64,000 nt of DNA from Limnobacter litoralis (GTDB lineage: Bacteria > Pseudomonadota > Gammaproteobacteria > Burkholderiales > Burkholderiaceae_B): contig NZ_BSOJ01000028.1 of assembly GCF_030160455.1 (NCBI RefSeq), positions 1 to 64,000 of the forward strand, in the 5' to 3' direction. Below are positions 50,990 through 60,326 of the stretch, piece by piece. A model generated the notes under the pieces. That model saw nothing but the letters and a program-made list of their open reading frames with translations, did no database searches and had not been told where the DNA came from. Position 1 is the first letter of the stretch. Every line of letters begins with the position of its first letter. Position numbers and translations under genes: made by a program.

Positions 50990-51673
50990 TTATTCTTTCA
51001 CAACCAGACTTTCGCGCCGTTTCATCCAGTGCCGCAGCAAATGCACGGAAACGGGCTTGTGTTGTTCTAGGGAAAAACGGTCCAGGCCGTCCATGACTGC
51101 CATTAAAGACCCCATGTCGCGTTGAAAATAACGCAGTGCATATTCAACCACTTCCTCGGAAAGCTCAAGGCCGCGACCCCGCGCAACAGCCTGAAGCGCG
51201 TTGAACTTCTCTTCATCAGTCAGTGGTTCCACCCGCCAGCACAAGCCTGCTGAAATCCGGGTTCTCAGGTCGTCGCGAATTTTCAGTTCTGCCGGGTGGT
51301 AGGTTGAACCCATCACAATATTGACTGGTTTTTCCCCAGCCAGGTGTGCGTTACAGGCATTGAACAATTGCACCTGAGAATAGGGCGTGAGCTGGTCAAT
51401 GTCGTCGACGATGAGCGTTGGGGTGGCGGATTTGAAGACAAATCGGTCCGCGCCCTTCAAAACACCCGCACCCAACAACTCGGCGGCACCCTTCAACAAA
51501 TGACTTTTGCCGCAGCCTGGGGGGCCATACAGGTAAATAAGCCGATTCGCTGGCGACGGCTGGGCCAGCGCATGAAGCGAATGCAACACTTGCGCGTTTT
51601 TCCCGACCAGAAAATTTCCAAGGTTTGGCTTGGGTGGTGTGAAAACATCAAGAAGCAGTTGTTGCATGCTCAT
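50990..51673 (-). CDS. hda: DnaA regulatory inactivator Hda
   Basis: An AAA+ protein of about 228 residues. Walker A is GPPGCGKSHLLKGA, Walker B LIVDDIDQL, and the sensor region INIVMGSTYHPAELKIRDDLRTRISAGL is DnaA-like, but the DNA-binding domain of DnaA is absent. With the sliding clamp it stimulates ATP hydrolysis by DnaA to prevent re-initiation. Betaproteobacterial Hda proteins begin near QLLLDV, so I place the start at the ATG at 51673. Longer starts at 51718 and 51745 are possible. Confidence 0.9.
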   Translation of the reverse strand: MSMQQLLLDVFTPPKPNLGNFLVGKNAQVLHSLHALAQPSPANRLIYLYGPPGCGKSHLLKGAAELLGAGVLKGADRFVFKSATPTLIVDDIDQLTPYSQVQLFNACNAHLAGEKPVNIVMGSTYHPAELKIRDDLRTRISAGLCWRVEPLTDEEKFNALQAVARGRGLELSEEVVEYALRYFQRDMGSLMAVMDGLDRFSLEQHKPVSVHLLRHWMKRRESLVVKE

Positions 51674-51855
51674 TGCAGGGGTGTTGCGGCCTTCGAGTGG
51701 TGATTGGGGGGTGAACATGGAGCCAATGATAACCGCAAATGCCAAATTTCACGATTCTGGTTGAATCAAACAGAATACATTCGCATAGAACGAGGGGCAA
51801 ATCCAGCCGCCTCGGTTAAAATGACGCATCATCTGCACACTTCCCCGGGTAACCC

Positions 51856-52893
51856 ATGAATTCACCTCTCACGTACAAAGACGCTGGCGTTGACATACAA
51901 GCTGGCGACGACCTAGTTGAAGCCATCAAGCCCATGGCCAAGCGGACCATGCGCCCTGGCGTGCTTGCCGGCATTGGTGGTTTTGGTGCGCTGTTTGAGG
52001 TGCCCACGGGTTTCAAAGAACCAGTGCTGGTGTCCGGCACTGATGGTGTTGGCACCAAGCTGCGCCTCGCGTTTGAATGGAACATTCACAACACGGTCGG
52101 TATTGATCTGGTGGCCATGAGCGCCAACGACATTTTGGTGCAGGGCGCCGAGCCGCTGTATTTTCTGGATTACTTCGCATGCGGCAAGCTCGACGTCAAA
52201 ACAGCCGCCAGCGTGGTTGGGGGTATTGCTCTGGGTTGTGAACAGGCGGGTTGCGCTCTCATTGGTGGTGAAACCGCTGAAATGCCCGGCATGTACCCGG
52301 ACGGTGAATACGATCTTGCTGGCTTTGCAGTCGGCGTGGTCGAGAAATCGGAAATTATCGATGGCAGCCGCGTGAAGTCTGGCGACGTTATTTTGGGCTT
52401 GGCTTCCAACGGTGTGCATTCCAATGGCTTTTCATTGGTGCGTAAAATCCTTGAGCGTGCTCAACCTGACCTGAATCAGGCTTGCGATGGCATGACATTG
52501 CGTGAAGCCATCATGGCGCCCACCCGCATGTACGTCAAACCGGTGCTGTCTCTGCTCAAACAGGTGTCAGTTGCCGCCTTGGCGCACATCACCGGCGGTG
52601 GCCTGGTTGAAAACATTCCGCGCGTATTGCCCGAGGGCATGACGGCTGAATTGAACCGCAGCGCCTGGCCGGAATCCGATTTGTTCAAGTGGCTGCAAAG
52701 CAACGGGCAGGTGCCTTTTGATGAAATGAACCGGGTGTTCAACTGCGGCATTGGCATGGTCATCGTGGTGGATGCCCAGCAGGCCGATCAGGCCATGGCA
52801 ATATTGAAGGCGGAAGGTGAGCAGGTTTACCGAATTGGTCAGGTACGCCCCTCACGCGCTGGTGAAGCCCCCACCGTGGTCAATGCAGCCTGA
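51856..52893 (+). CDS. purM: Phosphoribosylformylglycinamidine cyclo-ligase PurM
   Basis: A 345-residue AIR synthetase. It has [22 protein letters not shown] at the start, [15 protein letters not shown] near 55-70, [13 protein letters not shown] near 137-149, and [16 protein letters not shown] near 247-262. It forms aminoimidazole ribonucleotide in purine synthesis. It is divergent from hda and convergent with queG, separated from it by three bases. Confidence 0.98.
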   Translation: MNSPLTYKDAGVDIQAGDDLVEAIKPMAKRTMRPGVLAGIGGFGALFEVPTGFKEPVLVSGTDGVGTKLRLAFEWNIHNTVGIDLVAMSANDILVQGAEPLYFLDYFACGKLDVKTAASVVGGIALGCEQAGCALIGGETAEMPGMYPDGEYDLAGFAVGVVEKSEIIDGSRVKSGDVILGLASNGVHSNGFSLVRKILERAQPDLNQACDGMTLREAIMAPTRMYVKPVLSLLKQVSVAALAHITGGGLVENIPRVLPEGMTAELNRSAWPESDLFKWLQSNGQVPFDEMNRVFNCGIGMVIVVDAQQADQAMAILKAEGEQVYRIGQVRPSRAGEAPTVVNAA

Positions 52894-52896
52894 CAA

Positions 52897-53979
52897 TCAG
52901 GATTCCTGCTGCCTGATTGCCCAGTCTATGTGCTCCCTTAAAAATGCATCGGCTGTCCGGTGCATTTCCTGAAGGCCCCGTAGGGCGTTCTCTTTCTGGC
53001 ATGAGTTGCCGGCGGCAATCGCCAGGTTCCGCCGAAACCGGCGGTACCCGATTCGGCGAATGGCCATGCCTTCGGTGTTTTTGTTGAACTCCTCTTCAGT
53101 CCAGCCCATCAGGGTTTGCCATTCTGGCTTGTCGAAGCCATGGCGAGGTTCAAAGTCCGCGTACACGCTGGGTTTGGCGAATTTGTTCCATGGGCATACC
53201 AGCTGGCAGTCATCGCAACCGTAAATTCGGGTCCCGATTGCCTTGCGAAATTCCAGTGGAATGGCCGAATCGTGCTCAATGGTCAGGTAGGAAATACAGC
53301 GCCTTGCGTCCACCTTGTAGGGCTCAACAATTGCGCGGGTTGGGCAGGCGGAAATACAACGTGTGCACTGGCCGCAGTGGTTCTGCCCAAAGGGCGTGCT
53401 CGGTGGCAGCGGCAGGTTGGTGAATATTTCTCCCAGAAAAAACAGGGAGCCTTCGCTGGGGTGAATCAGCAACGTGTGCTTTCCACGCCAACCCAGCCCG
53501 GCCTTTCGGGCAATTTCCACCTCGGGCGCGGGTGCGCTGTCGCAGCTGACCCGAAAGCCATGGGACTCAAAGCGTGCGTGAACCACCTTGGCCAGCGCCG
53601 CCAATTTGGCACGAATCACTTTGTGGTAGTCTCGTCCCCGTGCATACACGCTGACATAGGGTTGCTCGCCGGCCGTGGCCGTGTCCAGCATGTTTTTCAT
53701 GGCAATCGACGCGGTGCGGTCTTCAAAGACGCTGGCCGGTGTGTAATTGAAACGAAAGGACACAATGCTGACTGTGCCGGGCAGTAGAATATCGGGGTTC
53801 AGGCGATCCATGCCGTGCCTGGCCATGTAACCCATTTCCCCGTGCATCCCGGCATCCAGCCAGGCGCTCAGGTGTGGTTCACAGGCTTTCAGGTTGGTGT
53901 CGCTAACGCCCAGGCACTCTAGGCCGAGTAACCCGGCCTGTTGCCTGAACCACTGCCAAAGTTCTTCCTGGTTCAACAT
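52897..53979 (-). CDS. queG: Epoxyqueuosine reductase QueG
   Basis: A 360-residue cobalamin-dependent iron-sulfur enzyme that makes queuosine in tRNA. The two [4Fe-4S] motifs are visible: CGQCTRCISACPTRAIV and CDDCQLVCPWNK. The N-terminal GRDYHKVIRAKLAALA and GWRGKHTLLIHP segments are typical of QueG. Its start codon is only two bases from that of the divergent tsaE, with no clear ribosome binding site. Confidence 0.96.
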   Translation of the reverse strand: MLNQEELWQWFRQQAGLLGLECLGVSDTNLKACEPHLSAWLDAGMHGEMGYMARHGMDRLNPDILLPGTVSIVSFRFNYTPASVFEDRTASIAMKNMLDTATAGEQPYVSVYARGRDYHKVIRAKLAALAKVVHARFESHGFRVSCDSAPAPEVEIARKAGLGWRGKHTLLIHPSEGSLFFLGEIFTNLPLPPSTPFGQNHCGQCTRCISACPTRAIVEPYKVDARRCISYLTIEHDSAIPLEFRKAIGTRIYGCDDCQLVCPWNKFAKPSVYADFEPRHGFDKPEWQTLMGWTEEEFNKNTEGMAIRRIGYRRFRRNLAIAAGNSCQKENALRGLQEMHRTADAFLREHIDWAIRQQES

Positions 53980-53981
53980 AA

Positions 53982-54464
53982 ATGAAGACGTACACCCAAC
54001 GATTGCACGATGAAAAAGTCACCCACAGTGTAGGTGAAAAGCTGGCTGACATTGTATCGGCGCCACTTTTTATCAGTCTTTCAGGACCTTTGGGTGCAGG
54101 CAAAACTGCACTGATTCGAGCCTTGCTCAGGCGTTTGGGCGTCACTGGGGCCATCAAAAGTCCCACCTATGCGTTGGTTGAACCTTACAATTTTTCTAGT
54201 TATTCTATCTATCACTTTGATTTTTATCGCTTCCTGGATCACAATGAGTGGGAAGAGTCTGGCTTTCGGGATTATTTCGAACAAAATGCCATTTGTTTGG
54301 TCGAATGGCCTGAAAAGGCAGAGGGCCTTTTGCCAATCGCTGATCTGGCAATTACCCTGGCCTACGACGGCGAAGGTCGCCTGATGACCATTCAGGCGCA
54401 AAGCCCGAAGGGATGCAAACTGTTAGAGTTATTAGAGAACAACAAAACGAATGAACACTCGTAG
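53982..54464 (+). CDS. tsaE: tRNA threonylcarbamoyladenosine biosynthesis ATPase TsaE
   Basis: A 160-residue P-loop ATPase of t6A biosynthesis. The Walker A motif GPLGAGKTALIRALL is at about 36-50, followed by the switch-like IKSPTYALVEPY and the HFDFYRF motif. It works with TsaD and TsaB, while Sua5 (41062) provides its substrate. Its ATG lies two bases from the divergent queG start. The end overlaps amiC by 14 bases. Confidence 0.95.
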   Translation: MKTYTQRLHDEKVTHSVGEKLADIVSAPLFISLSGPLGAGKTALIRALLRRLGVTGAIKSPTYALVEPYNFSSYSIYHFDFYRFLDHNEWEESGFRDYFEQNAICLVEWPEKAEGLLPIADLAITLAYDGEGRLMTIQAQSPKGCKLLELLENNKTNEHS

Positions 54465-55779
54465 AACTGTGCTGAAAACACTGGGAGCAAGCCTGCTGCT
54501 GCAGCTTGTGCCCGTGGGTGCCCGGGCCGCCGAGAGCGCTCGATTTGTCGATGTCAGGTTGTGGCCTGCCGAGGATTACACCCGGGTGACGCTTGAGCAC
54601 GATGGTGCTCTGAAATACAAGTACTTCCTGGTGGAAAACCCAATGCGCATGGTGGTCGACATCAGCGACATGCAATTGGACAAAACGCTCAAAAACCTGA
54701 CTGACCGTTTAAAGCCGGACGATCCCTACGTTCAGCAGATTCGTGTTGGCCAGTTCAATGCCGACACCGTGCGAATTGTGTTTGACCTGAAAGCGCAAGT
54801 CAGACCGGAAGTGTTCACGATCGACCCAGTCGCCGAGTACAAAAACCGCCTGGTCGTGGATTTCTATCCCAAAACCCCGCCTGATCCCCTGATTGCGCTC
54901 TTGAAAGACCAGCAGCAGGACGCGGCAACCCCCAGTTACAAAGACGATGAAATCAACCGGGCCCTGAATTTGGCCAAGGCAGACCAAACGGACAAGGCGC
55001 CTGCGTCCGAATCCGCCAAAGAATCTCCCAGAAAAGCCAAGGCAGATGCGGATTCAACGCCCCAGGTTCGCAGACTGGTCACGGTGGCGATTGATCCCGG
55101 CCACGGAGGTGAAGACCCGGGTGCAATCGGGCGTGCGGGCACTCGTGAAAAAGACGTGGTGCTGGAAATTGCCCGCATGTTGAAGCAGGAAATTGACCGC
55201 ACGCCAGGCATGCGCGCCATGTTGACCCGCAATGACGACTATTTCGTGCCTTTGGGCAAACGTGTTCAAAAGGCCCGCGGTGTCAAGGCGGATTTGTTTG
55301 TGTCTGTACACGCAGACGGGTTTATCAAACCGTCGGCCCGTGGTTCCTCTGTGTTTGTGTTGTCCGAGCGGGGCGCCAGCAGCAGCGCAGCGCGTTGGCT
55401 GGCAGACAAGCAAAACGCCTCTGACCTGATCGGTGGCGTCAATATTGCAGACAAAGACAACCAGCTGGCCAAGGTGCTGCTTGACCTGTCCACCACAGCC
55501 CAGATCAACGACAGCATGAAACTGGGTGGCGCTGTTCTCGGTAAACTGGCCTCCGTCAACCAGCTGCACAAAGCCTATGTCGAACAGGCTGGTTTTGCTG
55601 TTCTGAAGGCGCCTGACATTCCGTCCATCCTTGTAGAAACGGCCTTTATCAGTAACCCGGCCGAAGAAAAGAAGTTGAACGACCCCCACCAACAGTTGAA
55701 AATTGCCAAAGCGATCGCAGGCGGCGTCAAAGAATACTTTGACAAGAATCCGCCCGTGGCCCGCTCTCGCATTGCCTGA
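54451..55779 (+). CDS. amiC: N-acetylmuramoyl-L-alanine amidase AmiC
   Basis: A 442-residue exported cell-wall amidase. The N-terminus TRRTVLKTLG is a twin-arginine signal, consistent with Tat export of AmiC. An AMIN domain (about 35-140) targets the septum. The C-terminal Amidase_3 domain has IDPGHGGEDPGAIG near 215, FVSVHADGF near 285 and the C-terminal VETAFISNP Glu. It cleaves the amide bond between muramic acid and the peptide to separate daughter cells. It overlaps tsaE, and mutL follows. Confidence 0.95.
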   Translation: MNTRRTVLKTLGASLLLQLVPVGARAAESARFVDVRLWPAEDYTRVTLEHDGALKYKYFLVENPMRMVVDISDMQLDKTLKNLTDRLKPDDPYVQQIRVGQFNADTVRIVFDLKAQVRPEVFTIDPVAEYKNRLVVDFYPKTPPDPLIALLKDQQQDAATPSYKDDEINRALNLAKADQTDKAPASESAKESPRKAKADADSTPQVRRLVTVAIDPGHGGEDPGAIGRAGTREKDVVLEIARMLKQEIDRTPGMRAMLTRNDDYFVPLGKRVQKARGVKADLFVSVHADGFIKPSARGSSVFVLSERGASSSAARWLADKQNASDLIGGVNIADKDNQLAKVLLDLSTTAQINDSMKLGGAVLGKLASVNQLHKAYVEQAGFAVLKAPDIPSILVETAFISNPAEEKKLNDPHQQLKIAKAIAGGVKEYFDKNPPVARSRIA

Positions 55780-55787
55780 TCCACGCC

Positions 55788-55793
55788 TATAAT
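55788..55793 (+). promoter_or_regulatory. Possible -10 element just before mutL
   Basis: A perfect TATAAT ends eight bases before the mutL ATG. If used, transcription would start at or next to the start codon and give a leaderless mRNA. No matching -35 box is seen 17 bases upstream, so this could be chance. Confidence 0.3.
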
Positions 55794-55800
55794 AGGGGCC

Positions 55801-57639
55801 ATGCACAAAGCCCCTATCTCTTTGCTTCCCGATGTTCTGATCAGTCAGATCGCCGCTGGCGAGGTAGTGGATCGCCCTGCGTCAGTCGTGAAAGAACTCG
55901 TTGAAAATGCCCTCGACGCGGGCGCAACCGAGATGACCATTCGCATCGATGGCGGTGGCATTCAGCGGATACTGGTGCAAGACAACGGCGCGGGTATTCC
56001 AGCCACTGAATTGCCTTTGGCCGTCACCCGACACGCGACTTCAAAAATTCAGACTTTGAGCGATCTGGAGTCAGTGGTCACCTTGGGCTTTCGGGGTGAA
56101 GCCCTGGCTTCCATCGCCTCTGTAAGTCAGATGACCGTCAGCAGTGCCACGGCAGGGGCCACTCACGGCCACGCCATCAGCAATCGAACCGGGGCCTGGT
56201 TGACAGAGCCCGCCGCCTGCCCCATCGGCACAACTGTTGAAGTGCTGTCCCTGTACTTCAGTACGCCAGCACGCCGCAAATTCCTGAAAACCGAGCAAAC
56301 CGAATTTTTTCATTGCCTCGATGTGATCAAGCGCATGGCCTTGGCCAATCCTTCAGTGTCTTGGGTGGTGTACCGTGACGGCAAACTGTACGCCCGCTAT
56401 CAGGCTTCAGATTGGTCTGCGCGTGTATTCGGCATTCTTGAAGCCATGGCTGACGGGGCATCCAAGCCCATCGATTTTGAAACGGCAGACATGAAGTTGC
56501 GCGGAGCCATAGGTTTGCCAGACGCCGCGCGCGGCCGAGGTGACATGCAGTTTTTCTATGTCAATGGCCGCTTCGTGAAAGACAAGCTGTTGAATCACGC
56601 TGTTCGTGCCGCCTATGAAGATGTGTTGCATGGCGACAAGTTTCCGGCCTTTGTGCTGTTTTTGAATTTGCCGCCCACTGAAGTGGACGTGAATGTACAC
56701 CCTGCCAAAACAGAAGTGCGATTCCGCAATTCAAAGGCGGTGCACCAATGGGTCAGGCAGGTGATTTTGTCCGCCTTGTCGAGTTCCCGTGCGGTGTCTG
56801 AGCTCAGTCCCGCACAAGCCGATCTCCAAGCCGCACCCTCGCAGGGGCAGCCTTCCTGGGTGAACAGTCAGGCGGGTCGCACTGCTTACCCCGCGCCGCA
56901 GCCCAGGGCTGGTGTTTTGCCCTTCGCCAGGGAAGGGCTGGCCGATTATCTCCAAGCCTATCAGCCCTTGCCGCAAACCATTGAGAAGCCAGTGGGGCAG
57001 CCTGTTCCCCGGCCCTTGTCGAACGCGTCGCCACTGCCCGTTTCAAGGCCCGATGAATATTTGGGTCAGGCCGTGGCTCAAATTCACGGCATCTACATTT
57101 TGGCTCAAAGGGCCGACGGTCTTATTGTGGTGGACATGCACGCCGCGCATGAGCGTGTGCTTTACGAGCAGTTCAAACAGATTCTGGATGGGCGGGTACA
57201 GGCCGCTTCCCAAGAGTTGCTGGTGCCCATCCTCGTCAATATCGACCCCCGACTCAGCGGCGAAGTCGAAAACGGAAGCGAAGTCTGGCAAAAACTGGGT
57301 TTCAGGTTGAGTCTGGTCTCACCTCAGGAAATCGCCGTGCGTGCCATGCCAACCTTGCTGCTGGGCCAAGACGTGGCGGGCCTGCTTCGCCAATGGCTGG
57401 GCGATCTTCAGAGTTTCGGGGTTGCGCATGTGCTTGAAAGGCATCGCAATGAGTGGTTGGCCACTTTGGCTTGCCACACAGCCGTACGGGCCAATCGAAG
57501 TTTGTCTTTGGTCGAAATGAACGCCTTGCTGCGCGCCATGGAGCAGACTGAACGGTCAGACCAGTGCAACCACGGACGGCCGACTTGGCGTCATTTTTCA
57601 ATGTCCGAAATGGACAAATGGTTTCTCAGAGGGCAGTGA
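55801..57639 (+). CDS. mutL: DNA mismatch repair protein MutL (nuclease type)
   Basis: A 612-residue GHKL ATPase. Motifs ELVENALDAGA near 30, DNGAGI near 60, and GFRGEALASIASV near 98 form the nucleotide site. The C-terminal domain carries DMHAAHERVLYE at 445-456, fitting the DxHA(X2)E(X4)E endonuclease motif with Met in place of the usual Gln. It also has ACHTAVRA-like and CNHGRPT metal motifs near 558 and 585. This indicates a MutL that nicks DNA itself, as in bacteria lacking MutH. It starts 21 bases after amiC. Confidence 0.96.
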   Translation: MHKAPISLLPDVLISQIAAGEVVDRPASVVKELVENALDAGATEMTIRIDGGGIQRILVQDNGAGIPATELPLAVTRHATSKIQTLSDLESVVTLGFRGEALASIASVSQMTVSSATAGATHGHAISNRTGAWLTEPAACPIGTTVEVLSLYFSTPARRKFLKTEQTEFFHCLDVIKRMALANPSVSWVVYRDGKLYARYQASDWSARVFGILEAMADGASKPIDFETADMKLRGAIGLPDAARGRGDMQFFYVNGRFVKDKLLNHAVRAAYEDVLHGDKFPAFVLFLNLPPTEVDVNVHPAKTEVRFRNSKAVHQWVRQVILSALSSSRAVSELSPAQADLQAAPSQGQPSWVNSQAGRTAYPAPQPRAGVLPFAREGLADYLQAYQPLPQTIEKPVGQPVPRPLSNASPLPVSRPDEYLGQAVAQIHGIYILAQRADGLIVVDMHAAHERVLYEQFKQILDGRVQAASQELLVPILVNIDPRLSGEVENGSEVWQKLGFRLSLVSPQEIAVRAMPTLLLGQDVAGLLRQWLGDLQSFGVAHVLERHRNEWLATLACHTAVRANRSLSLVEMNALLRAMEQTERSDQCNHGRPTWRHFSMSEMDKWFLRGQ

Positions 57640-58610
57640 ATCAATTGGGCAATTCCATTCCTGCGCTCGCCATTGTGGGACCCACGGCCTCCGGCAAGTC
57701 TGCGTTGGGTCTCTGGTTGGCCCATGAGGGTTTGCCAGTTGAAATCATCAGCCTGGATTCCGCACTGGTCTTTCAAGACATGAACATTGGCACTGCCAAA
57801 CCCACACCTGAAGAACTGGCCCAGGTGCCACACCACTTGATCGACATCATCACACCGGAGCAAAGTTTCAGTGCGGCAGACTTCTTGAGCGAGAATGAAC
57901 GCTTGATTTCAGAGATTCGTGGCCGTGGTAAAGTGCCGGTGATCGTCGGGGGCACCATGATGTATTACCGAGCGATGCTCAGCGGCATGGATGATCTGCC
58001 CCAGGCAGATCCGCAAGTGCGTGCAGACATTGACGCATTCGCAAAACAAAAGGGTTGGCCTGCTGTTCATGACGAGTTGGCCAAAGTGGACCCGGAAACG
58101 GCAGCCAGGTTGTTTCCAAACGATTCCCAGCGGTTGCAAAGGGCTCTGGAGGTGTACCGCCTGACCGGTTTGCCATTGTCGTCGTTTCACAAGCGTGGAG
58201 AGGAAGGTCAACAAAGGCAGCTACCCACCTTGTCGCTTGAGCCGGCAGATCGATCTGTCTTGCACGACCGCATTGAACAGCGGTTTCGCAACATGTTGGA
58301 TCAGGGATTGGTTCAGGAAGTGGTCGGTTTGCTCGAAAAATACACCTTGAATGCAAACATGCCTTCCTTGCGGTGTGTGGGGTACAGGCAGGTTCATCAA
58401 TACCTTCAAGGTCAATGCACTTACGATCAAATGATCGCCCAGGGCATTGCCGCAACCCGACAGCTGGCCAAACGTCAAATTACCTGGCTAAGGTCAACAC
58501 CCCACAAACACGTGGTCGACCCGCTTCAATCCGGTTGGATGGAGCAAGTCAAACCGTGGTTGATTGCCCAAGTCAGTGAATTGGCAGCAGGAATACCAAG
58601 GGCAGGCTGA
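57618..58610 (+). CDS. miaA: tRNA dimethylallyltransferase MiaA
   Basis: A 330-residue prenyltransferase that modifies A37 of tRNA. It has VGPTASGKSALGL near 22-34, the LDSALVFQDMNIGTAKP block near 52-68, VIVGGTMMYYRAM, and LKxVGYRQ-like CVGYRQVHQYLQG. The chosen ATG overlaps the end of mutL by 22 bases; a downstream GTG or TTG is possible. The mutL-miaA order is widespread. Its end overlaps the convergent transporter gene by 38 bases. Confidence 0.95.
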   Translation: MVSQRAVNQLGNSIPALAIVGPTASGKSALGLWLAHEGLPVEIISLDSALVFQDMNIGTAKPTPEELAQVPHHLIDIITPEQSFSAADFLSENERLISEIRGRGKVPVIVGGTMMYYRAMLSGMDDLPQADPQVRADIDAFAKQKGWPAVHDELAKVDPETAARLFPNDSQRLQRALEVYRLTGLPLSSFHKRGEEGQQRQLPTLSLEPADRSVLHDRIEQRFRNMLDQGLVQEVVGLLEKYTLNANMPSLRCVGYRQVHQYLQGQCTYDQMIAQGIAATRQLAKRQITWLRSTPHKHVVDPLQSGWMEQVKPWLIAQVSELAAGIPRAG

Positions 58611-59463
58611 ACGCAGCACCCACGGTGCTTAATGAAATCAGGCAGGCCACCAGTGGCGCATTGCCTCCCATTCGGGCGGCCAGAATGTAGGCACTGGAAG
58701 CGGATGGCAAAGCCGCAAAAATCACCAGCATCCGTGTTTCATCGATGGTCAGGTGGGCCCAGTGTGCATAACCCAGGGCCAGAATTGGGGAAACCAGCAA
58801 TTTCAGTGTCAACCACCACACCGAGATTAACCAGTGGCCGCGCAAGCCCGAAAACAACAGGCCTGCACCCACTGCCATCAAACCCAGTGCAACAGCGGCT
58901 TGCCCCAGTCTGGACAGCGTCTCCATGACGGGTGCCGGCACTGGCAGGTGGAGCAGCTTGGCGCCAATTCCCAATAAAGTACTGATCACCAAAGGGTTTT
59001 TTAGAATTTCCAGCGGAATTTGATGGTATTTCCCCTTGCTCATGCTGCCCACGGCAATGACATTGCAAAGGGGGACTGCAATGGCCATCAAAATGGCGAT
59101 GTGCGCAACGCCTTGGGCGCCATCGATTCGACTGGCAAGTGCCAGTGCAATGTATGAGTTGAAGCGGTAGGCGGTTTGTAAACCCGAGGCGAAGTCGACC
59201 CGATTCATGTGGCTCAGTGGTTTTGCCACCGCGCCCAGGAGAGTGGCGGCCAATACGACAAAGGCGCTGCCAGCCCCAAATACGCCGGCCTTGCCCAGTT
59301 CTATTTCGCTGTGAACTATCGAGTAGAACAACAAGCACGGGAACAAGACGAAATAAACCAGCTTTTCGATGGTGGCCCATGCAGACGCTGGCAACCAAAA
59401 GCGCCTGAGTGCGAACCCCAGCGCGATGACTGCAAAATCAGGAAACAGGATGAGTGGCGACAA
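58573..59463 (-). CDS. AEC-family (auxin efflux carrier) transporter
   Basis: A 296-residue membrane protein with about ten hydrophobic helices. It starts ILFPDFAVIALGFALRRF, typical of the AEC family, and has PLVISTLLGIGAKLL and LPSASSAYILAARMGGN blocks near the centre and C-terminus. Family members export organic acids or related compounds, and the substrate here is unknown. The only family-like start is a TTG at 59463, four bases after the terminator of erpA. Confidence 0.85.
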   Translation of the reverse strand: MSPLILFPDFAVIALGFALRRFWLPASAWATIEKLVYFVLFPCLLFYSIVHSEIELGKAGVFGAGSAFVVLAATLLGAVAKPLSHMNRVDFASGLQTAYRFNSYIALALASRIDGAQGVAHIAILMAIAVPLCNVIAVGSMSKGKYHQIPLEILKNPLVISTLLGIGAKLLHLPVPAPVMETLSRLGQAAVALGLMAVGAGLLFSGLRGHWLISVWWLTLKLLVSPILALGYAHWAHLTIDETRMLVIFAALPSASSAYILAARMGGNAPLVACLISLSTVGAAFSLPLVFLLPIH

Positions 59464-59466
59464 ACG

Positions 59467-59491
59467 TTAAAAACCCGCCATCAGGCGGGTT
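59467..59491 (-). terminator. Intrinsic terminator of the argC-side/erpA transcript
   Basis: A perfect eight-base stem, AACCCGCC/GGCGGGTT with loop ATCA, is followed by a T tract on the minus strand. It lies between erpA and the transporter gene, immediately before the transporter start codon. Confidence 0.85.
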
Positions 59492-59542
59492 GCATACAGA
59501 GGGGTCAATCAAGAAGGGCTGACAGGGTCAGCCCTGTCAAAC

Positions 59543-59893
59543 TTAAACCGAGAAAGACGACCCGCAGCCGCAAGTTGTGGTTGCGTTGGGGTTCTTGATC
59601 ACAAATTGGGCACCGTTCAGGTCCTCTTTGTAATCAATCTCGGCGCCTGTCAGGTACTGAAAGCTCATGGAGTCGATCAGCAGGCTTACACCGCCTTTGT
59701 CCAGCACGGTGTCGTCTTCATTCACGTCTTCATCAAACGTAAAGCCGTACTGAAAGCCCGAACAACCGCCACCCTGAACGAACACGCGAAGTTTCAGGTT
59801 TGGATTGCCTTCCTCGTCGATCAATTCTTTCACTTTGGTGGCCGCTGAATCGGTGAAAATCAGCACGCTTGGCATTTCGGTAGTTGCTTCCAT
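59543..59893 (-). CDS. erpA: Iron-sulfur cluster insertion protein ErpA
   Basis: A 116-residue A-type carrier. The three cluster ligands are in [11 protein letters not shown] and the C-terminal TTCGCGSSF (CGC). It passes [4Fe-4S] or [2Fe-2S] clusters to apoproteins. The ATG at 59893 fits the family, and a longer ORF to 59962 does not. It lies 14 bases after the bactofilin gene. Confidence 0.96.
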   Translation of the reverse strand: MEATTEMPSVLIFTDSAATKVKELIDEEGNPNLKLRVFVQGGGCSGFQYGFTFDEDVNEDDTVLDKGGVSLLIDSMSFQYLTGAEIDYKEDLNGAQFVIKNPNATTTCGCGSSFSV

Positions 59894-59906
59894 CTTGTGT
59901 TCCTGC

Positions 59907-60326
59907 TTAAGTGTTACTTGACGCCAAGGCCAGCTTGCCTGGTGTCGTATCCAGATGATCATGGTGAAGGGTTCCGTCTACGACGGCACCAGGATGCATC
60001 TCCAACGCCTTATATCTTACGTCACCCGAGACTTTAGCGGAAGGGTGCAGCTCCAAAAGTTCTTCGGCATGAACTGGCCCGGAAATTGAACCACTGACCA
60101 CAATGTGTCCCACTTCCACAGACCCAGTCACTGTGCCGCTTTCTGAGATGACCAGCAATGACTTGTCATTGGAGTCTGTGGTGACATTTCCCAACACCTG
60201 GCCATCGATTCGCAGTCCGCCTTTGAAGTGGACATCGCCTTCAATGCGCATGTCTGCACCGATCAGGCTTTGAATGGGCAGCATTCCCTTGCGTTTTTTA
60301 CCGAACACTTTCACTGTGGGTTTCAC
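59907..60326 (-). CDS. Bactofilin (polymer-forming cytoskeletal protein)
   Basis: A 139-residue bactofilin. A short basic N-terminus (VFGKKRKG) precedes a right-handed beta-helix of repeated short turns ([43 protein letters not shown]). Bactofilins form membrane-associated filaments that position cell-wall enzymes. The start is a GTG immediately after the stop of the upstream DUF6776 gene. Confidence 0.92.
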   Translation of the reverse strand: MKPTVKVFGKKRKGMLPIQSLIGADMRIEGDVHFKGGLRIDGQVLGNVTTDSNDKSLLVISESGTVTGSVEVGHIVVSGSISGPVHAEELLELHPSAKVSGDVRYKALEMHPGAVVDGTLHHDHLDTTPGKLALASSNT

